Shown: positions 41,901 through 52,767 of the stretch, piece by piece | How positions within the stretch are numbered: position 1 is the stretch's first letter | Layout: each line of letters begins with the position of its first letter | Assembly: GCA_029168955.1 (NCBI GenBank) | Contig: JAPDOI010000195.1 | Location: 806,001 to 870,000, forward strand | Length of the DNA stretch: 64,000 bases | DNA from: Aplectana chamaeleonis | Taxonomy: Eukaryota > Nematoda > Chromadorea > Rhabditida > Cosmocercidae | Direction of reading: 5' to 3' | Made by a program: the position numbers and the translations under genes | The notes under the pieces: model-generated | Seen by the model: only the letters and a program-made list of their open reading frames with translations | The model's database searches: none | What the model was told of the DNA's origin: nothing

Positions 41901-44900
41901 AAAACGCTTCCAAAGCCATCTCATTGGTATCAATAAACGCCCAACCGAAAATCCGTACAAGTCCAAAACGCTGTTAGTGTGGTCAAAGCATGGAAAATGT
42001 GCCTTCACCCAAATTTTGTTCAGGGGGTAGTTTTGGGCGCTGAACACATTTATGTGGTCCGTTTTCGGGTTTTCCGAAGACTAATGCGCTTTTTGGAAGG
42101 TACAAAACACAAAAAACGATCTTTTTATGTTTGTAACTTCTTGGAACCTGCATCTCGGGTCAGGATACTGCTCAGTTTTACTATTGAGCCACTAGAGATA
42201 CTAATGACACTAGTCGTTTTGGCAGATGCGTTTACCACTCTAAACACCTCTCTTGTGAGACGCGCACCAAACACGCGCCGCTGACTCACAACGGCGCGTT
42301 TGAGTGCGACGACATACGCTCGCCGTCCGCAGAGGCAATCCAGATGCGCAACGTCATCAAAATCTCGCCGCTGGCGTGCCATCAGACTATGTGTTGGGAC
42401 GCGTACATACTATCGTTCTCGGATCCGAATTCTGGTACGCAATTGCGGACTACGGCTGTTGCATCACAGCCATGGCTACGTTCTCGGTCAGCCAACCACG
42501 TGGCTACCCCAGCTACTAGCCAGCCAAGCCACCGATTCTCATGCCTTTCTGTGGCGTGGTTGGCTGGCAGCGACGCCTAATAAGTGCAATTGCGTCACGA
42601 TCGCAGTACCGTAGCCCATAAATGACCGCGACTATCGATTTCGAAGTGCTTGCGTCCACGATGCCTTCTCTCCCTTCATCCCCCGTTCTAACTGTTTTGT
42701 TTTCTTCACTTCCATCTCATTTCAGCCTTGTATTAGACTAGTATTTTCGCGTGATCTTCTAATTGATCTCATATATGGATACCTAAGTACATAAGTCCTG
42801 GATTATTTAGATTTTAACACTTTTGAGATCGTGTTAATATTTTTTTCAGGAATTTGAAGCTGGAAGTACAGCGACGAGCACCATGTGGTAGTGGTAAGTT
42901 AACTTTTTCATCTGCAAGTCTTTTGATTCAGGTTAAATCTGGTGGTCTCGTCCCAAATCAGCTGATCAGATAAGTTTTCTTTCGGTTTCATTAACTCCTC
43001 TACTGTTTTTGCCTGTCACCACGAATTCTTTAGTGTTATATTGTGTTGATAATACGTATGTGTTATTTGCAATTTTTTTGCTCGGGAGCGGCTCAATTCG
43101 TGAAAAAAAATAGGGGAACTGTTTTAAATTTTTACCTATTTTTCTCATTGATACTCATTTAATAATTTATTGTTATTTTCACCCATTTATTTTTTTCACT
43201 CATTTCATGGTTTTTGTTTCTGACATCTGTTTTTTCTTCAAATGGCGGCAGTATTGCTACGCGAATCGGTTCGCCTTACAGCAATGAAAAACAGGCAACA
43301 TCCCTGCTAATACAAAAGGCGCTTAGTTATTTGCGTGACAAGAAGAGGAACCATGAATCGAGTAAAAGTGTAAAAAAAGGAAATTGGGAGAAAAGTGGAA
43401 AATTGCCTCTATTTTGTCGCGGATGGCGCAAATGGCCGCTGCTAAATTGAAAAAAAATGCTATGTACTAGGTCTTAAATTTAACATAAAACGATTGGTGG
43501 TGACAGATTAAAAAACGAGAGGAAGTAATGATGTTTAAAGAAAACTAACCTGCTCAGCTGATTTGGGTGCGAGACCACCACACTTGTTCCATATCAAAAG
43601 AATTGGAGATGAAAAAAGTTGACCTATCACATCGTGCTCTTTTGGTTTCCCCATCCAGGCTCAAGTTATTTGAAAAAAATTGAAACGAGATCGGAATTCT
43701 TTTAGAAACAAATCAATCCAGGGTGCAAACACGAGCATATCTATATATTAGATAGATTGCAAGAGGTTATGAAAATGCTATATCAACACAAATCCGACAT
43801 GAGAAGGTAATGAAGAAAAACAATTAGACTAAATTGGGAAAGAAGAAATGAAAAGGAAGGAGACGAGTAAAGCGAAAAATTATTAAGTCAGGAAAAATAA
43901 AGGGAAGTCTGTGTTTTCAAAAAAAATGAGGTGGGGAGAAGTAGCTCTCAAGATCTGTCGTCCGTATCAGAAAAAATACCGCATTTGTCTTAGGTCTCAA
44001 ACGCTTGTAAAATTTTAGAATGTCTTTTACGTCCTCACGGACTACGTTTTTTCACGACGTCTGCTACGCTAGCCATGGTTTGGCGGTACTAACCACGTCC
44101 TCTTATGTGGTTTGGCTGGCTGTGGTTATCGTAGCCATAGTTTGTGGAAGCCACGTTCGTGAATCACTTCAGCGGCGATAACTATGACTATCTCAGCCAC
44201 AAACGCTGGTTAGCGGTGGTTACCGTTTCGTGAATTCCACCCCTGGAATTAATTATCATGGAGCGGATTGAAATTGGAGATGGATTGATAATCAAAAGGA
44301 TGAAAAATTTGTTACGGCCGTCGTTGCCATGGCGGAAATCACGCGGACGAAGCGTCAGGCCATCTATACTCCAACGCCCGCGCGTCACGTTATAAGTCGT
44401 CGCTCTGGCGTTGAATAGTATAAATAACGCCTTACCAATTAAATGACCCCGGAGGAATAGTTGGCTTGGTTTACCTCGGCGATGATAGAACCCGACCGTG
44501 TACAGCGAGCAGCAGCACTTCCTCCCACCACTCCACGCGCGCCCTGAAGGATAACCACTACAGCGAGATAAAAGTACCTTTGGGGGAACTGCAGAGAGGG
44601 GGTGAAGCACACCCTTAACTTATTGGCTTAGCTTTGATAAATCCTACTACTTTTCTCTAGAGCAATCCTGCCACAAATCGTGGTTCACGTTTTTTTCTGT
44701 TGTCTGTCCAATTTTCGCCTATTTTCACAGAAAACAGAAAAAAATGGCCAGAAATGGGCAGAAAACAGAAAATTCCGCAAACCCCTTGTTGGGAAGTTTT
44801 GCAAGGGGGTATGGTGGTCGCAAAAATTTTGGGCCGAAAATGAAAATTTCTGGAAGTGATTGGAAAAAGAAAATAACGAAAGTGAACATTGCTGATGATG

Positions 44901-45982
44901 ATCGTGGAAATTTCGGCCCAAAAATGAAATTTTGGTGAAGATATCTCAAAAATTCTCGAGAATTTTGGTCACCAAGGGGAAGGATTGTAGCATTTCTCAG
45001 GTTTTAGACGTTTAAGCCCGACTACTGAACGAATTTTTGGGTGTGGCAGTTTTAGTAATCAAATATAAACTGTCCAGATATCGCGCCTTAGAGGGGGGGG
45101 GTCGCAAAAATTTTCAATAAAAAAAATTGATGGTGGGGGGTCGCTCCGATTTAGAAAGATTACGGAACGCCCCATTTATCTTGGATAACAACGCCTACCT
45201 TTTATATAACTTGCAAAATTTTCAATGTATATCCCAACCTCTTCTTGTTTGAAACCCTTGGATTTCTTCAGGTCATTATTTTGGATATGCGGATTCCGTG
45301 CCACCCAGTTGCAAGGCTGGCGAATCACCGTGCTCCTGTCAATGGTTTGTCATGGGCTCCTCATTCAAGTACACATATATGTACGGCCGGTAAGTGATTT
45401 TGCATTTGATAATATGAAGCCGCTTCACAAGAGACTGTTGCAGCTGATGATGCCCAAGCATTGATATGGGACGTGCATGAAATCCCGAGACCGATTCTAG
45501 ATCCGATTTTAGCATATCAAGCAGCAGGCGAGGTATATCCATTCCCAGATTTCAATTAATAATATAGTATAGCTCATGCTACGCGTTCAATTGTGAGTTG
45601 CTCGTTCCTCTGCCTCGAAGGCCCGCGTCAGACCTGGTCGATCGACGGAGTTCCACCCGATCGATACGCACCGAAATAGTGACAGCCGGGTGGAGAAAAT
45701 TCACTGAATGAGTCCGTCTGCGCCCGTCTGATTGCGTCCGCAATCCACCCGGTCGATACTGGTGTTTCACGCGCGAACACGGGTAGGGCCAATGCAACCC
45801 AGGTCGGGTTTCCGACCTAGTCCGACGGGACCGAGGAAGAAACATCCAACACAGCGTGAATCATCAAGCAAAAATTTCATTGTAATTGAAAATTTCAGGT
45901 GAATCAAATACACTGGTCAACCACGTTCCCAGATTGGATTTCTATATGTTACGCTAATCGATTAGAAATTTTGCGAGTTTGA
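35951..45982 (+). CDS. swan-1/dcaf7: WD40-repeat protein of the DCAF7/WDR68 (SWAN) family, copy 2
   Basis: Exons: 35951-36017, 36345-36463, 36516-36590, 38471-38590, 38941-39099, 39285-39443, 39510-39639, 39696-39847, 45272-45389, 45444-45532, 45899-45982. All junctions are GT-AG and in phase, giving 423 residues with a stop at 45980-45982. An N-terminal extension of about 85 residues is rich in His, Met, Gln and Pro. The propeller then starts [15 protein letters not shown] and follows human DCAF7 closely: [98 protein letters not shown] and the C-terminal EILRV. Human DCAF7 has 342 residues, so only the N-terminus is longer. Being closer to the family consensus than copy 1, it is probably the conserved ortholog. 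The 5.4-kb eighth intron is full of inverted-repeat elements. Confidence 0.96.
36818..36950. repeat. Fragment of the GGGTTGAGCAG family
   Basis: GAGCGAGCAGGCCGTTGCGACC start, then TACGGCCCCCTGGTGACC and ACGAACCCCCCCC blocks. It matches the opening of the 18896 copy. A further fragment lies at about 38290-38396. Both are in the intron 36591-38470 of WD40 copy 2. Confidence 0.5.
41181..42247. mobile_element. 1.07-kb foldback element F1 with arms of about 130 bp
   Basis: Ends GTGTTTAGAGTGGTAAACGC and its complement. The arms continue inward with ATCTGC, AAAACGAC and GCAGGTTC to a TATGAGCATTTTT inner edge. The 850-bp core has repeated AATAACCCCC and ATACCCACCGTAATCTACCG motifs and is shared with element F2 at 54817-55902. 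No coding sequence. In intron 8 of WD40 copy 2. Confidence 0.82.
42893..43645. mobile_element. About 750-bp element with arms of about 130 bp
   Basis: The left arm with TGGTGGTCTCG, CCCAAATCAGCTGA and TTAGTTTTCTTT-like bases (42895-43025) recurs inverted at 43515-43640. The AT-rich spacer carries no gene. In intron 8 of WD40 copy 2. Confidence 0.75.
44340..44770. repeat. Interspersed repeat R, copy 1
   Basis: Shares with 53600-54680 the blocks AACCCGACCGTGTAC, GCAGCACTTCCT-type sequence, GGGGAACTGCAGAG, CAATCCTGCCACAAATCG and GGGCAGAAAACAGAAAA in the same order. No coding capacity. In intron 8 of WD40 copy 2. Confidence 0.7.
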
Positions 45983-46742
45983 GCTGAGCTGAAACGGACT
46001 TTTTGTCGAATCAAAACCCTAGTGTCATCAATTGATACGTGCGTCAGAGTTCTATGATGTAGCCTTTCTATAAAGTGCACTTCCTCTTGCTCATGCGGAA
46101 CATTATAGGTTGGCTTGATTGTTTAATTTTCCTCGTAGCTGGCTTATTTAAGCAAAGCTTCTCTTAATTTATTCTTCTAACCCTATTGCTAATCGATATG
46201 TGGTCTCAGATTCTTGACAGTAGCTCATTTCGTAACGCACTAACTAATCGTTTAGCGCATTCTATGTGGCTACTGTTTCGCAACACACTTTAATGTCACA
46301 AAGGTTACAAAGATAATATGTTACTAATATATTTTGTAAATAGAGATCCATGATGAACACCATGTTGTTACTTTCAAATTTCGTTTGTGGTGCTTGTGTG
46401 TAGGATAAAATTTAAATTTTTTGATAATGATGTTCAATTTGTGAGCGTTAGTCGCGATTGGATGGTTTTACGCGAATAGCTCAGTGCACGTTTTCCGCTA
46501 CTGCGTCAAGTCGTTATTACGTAGCGAACACCGTATCACCACCACCAATGCCACCATCCATTTTCATTTTTCCTCTGGGTTACATTTCATCCTCAATGTA
46601 CAATTCGGCAAACTGTAGCTCTAAGCGTCGCAGCCTAAGAGCTAATTGTACGGCCCAAAAACGGGAAAACCTCTAATAGAGATCGAACAACTATGCTAAC
46701 GTTAGAAGGCAGGGATCTTCAGCTGATGTCAACTACGGGACA
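45983..46742. other. Downstream flank of WD40 copy 2
   Basis: AT-rich, presumably the 3' UTR and spacer. A 72-codon frame at 46458-46676 shows no motif. No gene is called. Confidence 0.5.
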
Positions 46743-46981
46743 TACTGTGCTTCTCCGGGCCAAATTCCTGTCAGCAATTGCGTCTAGAGACGCTTTGCAG
46801 CCGCACGCGCCCAAGTTGAACGAAATTACAGCGCCGCAACCGCCGATCAGCTAGGACAGGAGAAAACAGAAAAGCACAGTCGGCCGATCGGCGGCTGCGG
46901 GCTGGACCGACTCAGGCTCGTGCGGCCGCAAGGAGCCGAGACGTAATTGCGGACCAGAATTTGGTCTCGAGAAGCACAGTA
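46743..46981. mobile_element. TACTGTG-ended MITE, copy 2
   Basis: 239 bp ending TACTGTGCTTCTC and GAGAAGCACAGTA, with the same long GC-rich arms as 19784-20062. No coding sequence. Confidence 0.8.
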
Positions 46982-47304
46982 CGTTCCTCGACTCCGAAAA
47001 TCGAATGTTTGAAGAATTCAAAAGTTGTATATACTCGAAAATTGGGAAGTCGAGGAAATGGAATCTCGGGAACGTCAATAATTTCAAAAGTCGCGTGTTC
47101 GAAAAACCTTTATGTCGATAATACTCGGGAGTCGGTCGTTTGAAAATCGAATTCCAAGTCGATCATTGAAAGCGGTAGTAACATAACTCACGTGATACAA
47201 CACGCGTCCCAGATTCGAGCATTCGCAATCGACTTATGTTCGAAATGGATACAGTCCAGAGTTCAAGGAGAATCGAGAAGAGATTGAGAAATATCGAAAA
47301 TCAG

Positions 47305-48080
47305 AGTTATGGACGGCGTTGTGTCGCCTATCCTCTTTAGTCTGTAGTTCCAAGGTATGCCTGCCTCTGCCTAGGATATCAAGGTGGTAGCTTATGCCGA
47401 TGTGACAATCATGTGTCGTCGGGAGCGAGACATACAATACCGCGCTAAGTTTTTTTTCTCGTGAATTAGATGAAAGTGGGGCTATCTCGAAATCTGTGCA
47501 GATTGGATTTTCGAAATCCTCCATTAAACGGTCTGGGGCTTTGACAACAGAAGTCCGACTTGTCAGGAGGCTCGCGAGCGTGTTCAATGAAGTATTTTGA
47601 AAATTCAATCTGCACAGATCTCGAGATAGCCCCACTTTCATCTAATCCTTGTAGAAAACCTTGAGATTGCTCTTCTACTACTTGTACAATTACTACTCAG
47701 AGTTTCGCCGCACTTTGCCGCGCGCGACGTTTTTGTGAAACGACCGCAAAAACAATTTCACTCGACAAAGCGATTTTGGGGAACTTCGGTCCACAATGTA
47801 CATCATTATGTAGGAATTTGAGCTATGAATATGATGGCATTTTCAGAATCCAAAAACGTCTTCGTTCAAAAAAGTTACATGCATCGGACGTTTTTTTGCC
47901 AAGTTTGGCAAATGCTCCCCGTTTTTACAAAACTCAGCGGGGGTATTGTAAATGTGGCTGCCTCCAATGTCGACGGGTACCTGATCATGCTGAAGAGCAA
48001 AAAGTTAAAGATCTCCGCGTCCAAATCATCAGTATTCGTGCTCACAACGGACCCATCTAAGCACAGCGCCCATCCGTAGG
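47305..48080 (+). pseudogene. Family A RT fragment interrupted by a MITE
   Basis: Plus-strand RT palm from GGVVSPILFSL (47311) through DIKVVAYADVTIM (active site, one residue lost) to 47432, then after an insertion VAASNVDGYLIMLKS and SASKSSVFVLTTDPSKHSAH to 48080. Truncated at both ends. Confidence 0.8.
47433..47950. mobile_element. 518-bp MITE in the A fragment
   Basis: Ends TACAATACCGCGCT and AGCGGGGGTATTGTA are inverted repeats. The RT reading resumes directly after it. A second inverted pair inside (47467-47510 and 47601-47646, GTGGGGCTATCTCG) forms a hairpin. Confidence 0.75.
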
Positions 48081-48286
48081 CGTGTGGGATGGAGATCAGG
48101 GATCTGCGGAAAAATTCTTGGAAACAGAAAATGCAGTTTGACAGGTCGCTCCAAAAATCAATCAAGTGTTAAGCGTGCACTACATAGGTTTTTCCCCACA
48201 GTATAAAATTTTTTATACATTTTTAGATGATAAATGTTTTTTTGCATTATGGCCAAAACCCCAACGTCGGCCAGATAAGTATAGAC

Positions 48287-49229
48287 CAGGGCTGTGCGTA
48301 ATTACGAATTACGATTTACGGTTGACGAATTACGGGCGTTTTTGACAATTTTTTTACGGAAGTAGGTTTTTGGGCTACACAGAAATCCTCGAATGGATCT
48401 TAAAGCTGCTTGAAAAGATTTTGATAACGGTTCATCGGGGTTTGGGGCGGGGTATAAAGTACTTTTCTTAGAGGGACCCAAAGCTTACAATTCTGTCAAA
48501 AAAAACGGGCAGCTTTTTTATCCTGAACTTTTAACAGATAGCTTTGAACTCTCGAACTGCAATTTTTTCTCAACTTAGTGTTTCTCTCCTTGGTTTCCAT
48601 TGAAATGTGTTTAATAGAGCGATGATTCTTTATATTTTCGTATTCAAAAATAGGGCCGAATGTGGCACAGGTTTGGTACTTGATCAAGCCTGAAACTTAA
48701 GTTTTGTCTATTAAAGCGTTTTTATCCCAGGTACATACAGTTGACCTCCGCACTGCCGTTCAGTCCGCGAAGTGCACGCTGATTGCGAAATCGTGGTGCG
48801 GCGCGGTTGCAAGTATCATCAGACAGAGATGTAGGATCACCCGGGCGGTGGGATCACCCAGGCACCAAAGGCAAAAACCGCCCGGGTGATCCCACATCCC
48901 AGTCTGAGGATACTCGCAACCGCGCCGCAGCACGATTTCGCAATCAGCGTGCACTTTGCGGACTGAACGGCAGTGCGGAGGTGAACTGTATGTACATATG
49001 TACCCTGAGAATTTCTTCAAGTATGTACTGTTCAGAACAACCTACCTTCGATATGAAAACACCTCATTACTGAAGTGTTGAAGTGTTTCCCTTATGAAAT
49101 CAGGTTTGGCCTATGTGTGGGCTTGTTACTCATTATCAGTTACGAATTACGATTTACGAATTACGAGGATTTTGAAAAATTACGATTTACGATTTACGAA
49201 ATTACAAAATCCAGTTACGCACAGCCCTG
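48287..49229. mobile_element. 943-bp hAT-type non-autonomous element
   Basis: Ends CAGGGCTGTGCGTAA and its complement, flanked by the perfect 8-bp duplication GTATAGAC (48279-48286 and 49230-49237). Subterminal regions repeat TTACGAATTACGATTTACG. CAGGG-type ends and 8-bp duplications are hAT hallmarks. No transposase; the middle carries a foldback (48730-48995). A right end of the same family lies at 53053-53143. Confidence 0.88.
48730..48995. repeat. Foldback repeat nested in the hAT element
   Basis: Arms 48730-48849 and 48877-48995 are near-perfect inverted copies (ACCTCCGCACTGCCGTTCAG and complement) around a 27-bp loop. Confidence 0.88.
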
Positions 49230-50045
49230 GTATAGACGCTCAAGAAGTGCAGATTATCACTGCGGAGATGAAATTTTTTCTCTAACCTTCTTTTCCCCTA
49301 ACAATAGCAGTTCAGTTATCAATCGGAAGCTCAGTATACTGTAGGTAAAGCCTATGGGTAACCTATGGGTAAAGCCTAGCTCGCTCGGAAAAGTCCGGGC
49401 GGAGCAAGCAGCGGAGCGGTCGGTCATAGCAAAATATAATAGTGATAAAGAGCTTTTGACGTGATAAGCCCGATAAGCCTTGCTTCGACCGGCTCAAAAT
49501 AAGGGAGCTAGGCTAAATGTGCAAATAGTAATAATAATAATAATTTGTTACATGAGCGTAAGGCTACATGTGCGAAAAAGAGAAAAAAGATGCAATGAAA
49601 CAGTAAAGAGTAAAACGTGTCGAGAAAACGATGCATAACATAAAAGAGAAACCTTACGCTTTGATATCTTTTTCAAGGAAAATTGTTTTATACCAGCCTT
49701 ATGAATGAAGAAAAACTATGAGGGATGGCGAAGTGTCCACAGATACGGTTGAAATCCATAGCTGCTCTAGAGCAAAAAAAATGAACCCTTAGATTAATTT
49801 TTGGCCTAGGTATGAAAAGGTTAGTATTACCGCCACGATTCCGACTGTCACCGTGCCTAAAAAGTTCGTCCCTATTCACATGCAGCAAACCCAATATACC
49901 AGGCCGTCCAATAATTTCTGTCCGAAAATTTTCAAAATTCTATAATCTTCCTTAGAAGTGTTATAATATCAGGCAAGTGTGAGAACCATCTAGAAGGTTC
50001 TCCAAAGTTCTACGCTAGGAGTATATAAGGCGCAGTCGCCGCGTC

Positions 50046-50225
50046 TACAGGCCATAAAACGGCCAAAGTCTCACCGTCGACTGCGTACCACGCGCTGCGC
50101 GACCGCACGCGCGTCGGCCGAAACTCGTTGCGCGGCGACCAAAACTCGTCTGCTTCCGACGCGCGTGCGGTCGCGCAGCGCGTGGTACGCAGTCGACGGT
50201 GAGACTTTGGCCGTTTTATGGCCTG
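50046..50225. repeat. Perfect 71-bp inverted repeat upstream of the transposase
   Basis: 50046-50116 and 50155-50225 are exact complements, with a 38-base spacer. It ends 21 bp before the transposase ATG, so any transcript from the left end would carry a very stable hairpin in its leader. Confidence 0.97.
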
Positions 50226-50246
50226 TAACTACCAGTACAAGCTAAA

Positions 50247-51191
50247 ATGGACCAAGGTCGAATTCGTACGTTTGTGTACTACGAATGGCTGCTGGGCAAC
50301 GACACGGGCACCGCGGTCGCCAACATCTGCAGAGCGTGCAAGGAGGATGCAGTGTCCCAACGCACAGTCAGCCGCTGGTTCAATCGTTTCGAGAGCGGCG
50401 ACACGAGCCTCGAGGACAGGGAGCACAGCGGGAGGCCTTCTACGGTGGGTGATGACGAAGTCCGTCGCTGTATCAAGGAGAAGCCGGAAGCCACCACCCG
50501 TGAACTGGCGACGACGCTCGGCTGCACCAAGTCCACCATCCACAAACGACTCAACTTACTGGCCGTCTGTCAGTCCCTCCTCCTTCGTCCGCATCAAAAG
50601 GAGTTTCTCGAGGACCTGGTCACTGGGGATGAGAGCTGGGTCCTCTACGACAACGTCGCCCGCCGTGCCGTCCGGATCCCGCGCGGAGAAGAGCCGCCGA
50701 CGACGCCGAAAGCCGACCTGCACCCGCTGAAGATCATGCTCTGCTGCTGGTCGGACACCAAGGGCATGCTGTACTTCGAGCTGCTCCCGCAAGGCAGGAC
50801 GGTCACCGCCTCCATCTACACCGATCAGCTCGAGAAACTAGCCGCCGCCATCCGAGAAAAGCGCCACCGACGGGCCTCCGTCCACCTGCTGCACGACAAC
50901 GCGCGCCCCCACGTGGCGAAGGAGACCCAGCAGAAGTTGGCGACGCTCGGCTGGGAGACGGTTGCCCATCCGCCGTATTCCCTGGACCTCGCCCCCTCCG
51001 ACTACCACTTGTTCCGCCCGCTGCAGCACCATTTGGCCGGAAGAAAATTCACCAACAACGACAACATCAAATACGACATCGCGGACTTCTTCGAGTCGCA
51101 GCCCCCGAAGTTCTGGGCGAAGGGCATCGGCGACCTGCCCAATCGATGGGCCACTCTTGTGGATAACTGTGGTGATTATATTGTTGATTAG
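50247..51191 (+). CDS. Mariner transposase (DD34D), missing the inter-domain linker
   Basis: A 314-residue open frame. The N-terminal helix-turn-helix region has RIRTFVYYEWLLGNDT, RWFNRFESGD and HSGRPST, then TTLGCTKSTIHKRL. The catalytic domain has TGDESWVLYDN (first Asp), LLHDNARPHVA (second Asp) and APSDYHLFRPL (third Asp), with exactly 34 residues between the last two, the mariner signature. It binds the terminal repeats and moves the element by cut and paste into TA. Compared with known mariner transposases of about 345 residues, some 25-30 residues are absent between KRLNLLA and VCQSLLL; this is where the WVPHEL motif, needed for dimer contacts, normally lies. The frame is otherwise intact, so this is a recent in-frame deletion copy and may be inactive. 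Codon use is GC-rich, unlike the host genes here. Confidence 0.95.
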   Translation: MDQGRIRTFVYYEWLLGNDTGTAVANICRACKEDAVSQRTVSRWFNRFESGDTSLEDREHSGRPSTVGDDEVRRCIKEKPEATTRELATTLGCTKSTIHKRLNLLAVCQSLLLRPHQKEFLEDLVTGDESWVLYDNVARRAVRIPRGEEPPTTPKADLHPLKIMLCCWSDTKGMLYFELLPQGRTVTASIYTDQLEKLAAAIREKRHRRASVHLLHDNARPHVAKETQQKLATLGWETVAHPPYSLDLAPSDYHLFRPLQHHLAGRKFTNNDNIKYDIADFFESQPPKFWAKGIGDLPNRWATLVDNCGDYIVD

Positions 51192-51547
51192 ACTTGTTTT
51201 TCCACAAAGTTGAAAAAAAATTAAAAATGGTGAAATTTTCGGACACGAATTATTGGACAACCTGGTAATTTTGAGAAGAATGAGAAAGTCATTCCGCTTT
51301 CTTCTCAGTTCTAAGGTATGCAATCCAAAGATGCGATTTCTACGCAAATAACCAGGAATTGTTCGATAATCGTACCCACCACTCCGAATCAGAAGTTTTC
51401 GTGTGAAATTGTTTTGAACCTTTTCAATTCTACTGATGCGCCTCTTACTACTAGGGGAGAATAGTACGTAGATACGGTCGGAGCTTCATCATATTTGAAT
51501 TCTGTTCCACGTATTTAGTATAGTTGTGCTTTTTGACTAAACGGACC

Positions 51548-51790
51548 GAATGAATGAATGAATGAATATATTCGACTTCAAAATTTTCGAATAAACGAAT
51601 GAATGAATAAATTCGACTTCAAATTTTTCGAATAAACGAATGAATGAATATATTCGACTCTAAATTTTTCGAATAAACGAATGAATGAATATATTCGACT
51701 TCAAAATTTTCGAATGAACGAATGAATGAATATACTCGATTCTCTATTTCGAATGAATGAATATCGAAAATCGAATAATTTCGAATAAAT
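51548..51790. repeat. Minisatellite, about 50-bp units, left array of the hAT-like element
   Basis: About five units containing CGAATGAATGAATATATTCG and TTCAAAATTTTCGAATAAA-like bases. Confidence 0.85.
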
Positions 51791-52767
51791 GAATTAATTT
51801 AACTACGGGCCAACCGAATTCAGAGTTTTGCGACGCTACTGCTTTTGAAGAGGCAGTTTTCAAGAATGGCATCGAAAGCTTCTGAACTGCTCAATATTTT
51901 CAATATTCCGCTCAGGCAGGGTTCATAAGTGGCGGCACGCAAAATCGATACGCATCGTTTCTACACTAGCAGCTGTCTGATGCCACCACAGCGGTTCTAT
52001 TCATACAACGCCAGCGCGTCACGAGCGGGCGTTTCGTTAGACCCGTTCAGAGTTCATTCGCGTCACGACGCGATGTTATAATCAGCCTACATCTCGATCA
52101 CGCTACGTCGCGTCGCGTCTTCGCTGGGTGTCCACAGTGAAGAGGCGCGATACATCTGAAATGACGTGCTTTCTCCTAGAACAATAGCGGTCGTATAGCG
52201 AGATGGGAGCCGTTCGGCCCGCCACGCGCCAGCGATTCCATCAGTGTTACTGTCTTAGTTGGGGATAGTGTTCGCGGAATTTCTGGATTAGGCGTGATTC
52301 GTAGCTTTTTTTCACTTTTCGTGAATTTGTTACTTCGACATTGTCTGCCCTAACAAGTATGAGCCGCAGAACTTGCTGCTATTTGATATTTACTCCACCG
52401 CTTTGAGTATTACTCATTTTGCCACCTATTCGTTTTTATTTCGTTTCCAAAAATCGATAAAAAAGAACAAAATCCAAATTAGCCATCGTCGACAGCCATA
52501 GAATCACCTTGTCAAAGGTTGGGAAAAAATATACAAATCTCGCTCTATTGAGAATTCCCGTGCTTATTTTGATCTAGCGCATATGTCGTGGTTTCAATTG
52601 CCCTATCAATTTTCGCGGCTTTAGCTTTGGCTGCTAAAAATGCTCAGTCGGTACCCTGGATCTCCATCAAATTTCAGGTTCAACTTTGAAAACCGCAAAG
52701 TTTTGCTGAAAACCAAAAAAAGCGTTGGACAGAAGACGATTTACACTTTCGACCAGTATTGCCCTTA

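Larger units (their letters stand above)
49900..51265 (+). mobile_element. Mariner transposon (1366 bp) at a TA target
   Basis: Terminal repeats CCAGGCCGTCCAATAATT and its near-complement AATTATTGGACAACCTGG, flanked by TA (49898-49899 and 51266-51267). Contains one transposase frame and a 71-bp perfect inverted repeat. The interior is strikingly GC-rich against AT-rich surroundings. Confidence 0.95.
49529..51490 (-). pseudogene. CR1-like RT C-terminal fragment (family E) split by mariner
   Basis: Minus-strand frame [20 protein letters not shown] to RKRNDFLILLKI (51480-51266), then after the mariner LGLLHVNRDELFRHGD and SRNRGGNTNLFIPRPK to about 49690, ending in a TAATAATAATAAT tail at 49529-49545. 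Joining the flanks over one TA keeps the frame open. 5' truncated near 51490. Confidence 0.85.

Noticed and set aside
50218..50730. 170-codon frame and several antisense frames over the transposase
   Set aside because: They are shadows of the GC-rich mariner transposase, whose own frame has the DD34D residues.
51548..51790. CRISPR-like spaced repeats
   Set aside because: Units are variable AT-rich minisatellite repeats inside a hAT-like element in eukaryotic DNA; there are no constant-length unique spacers and no cas genes.
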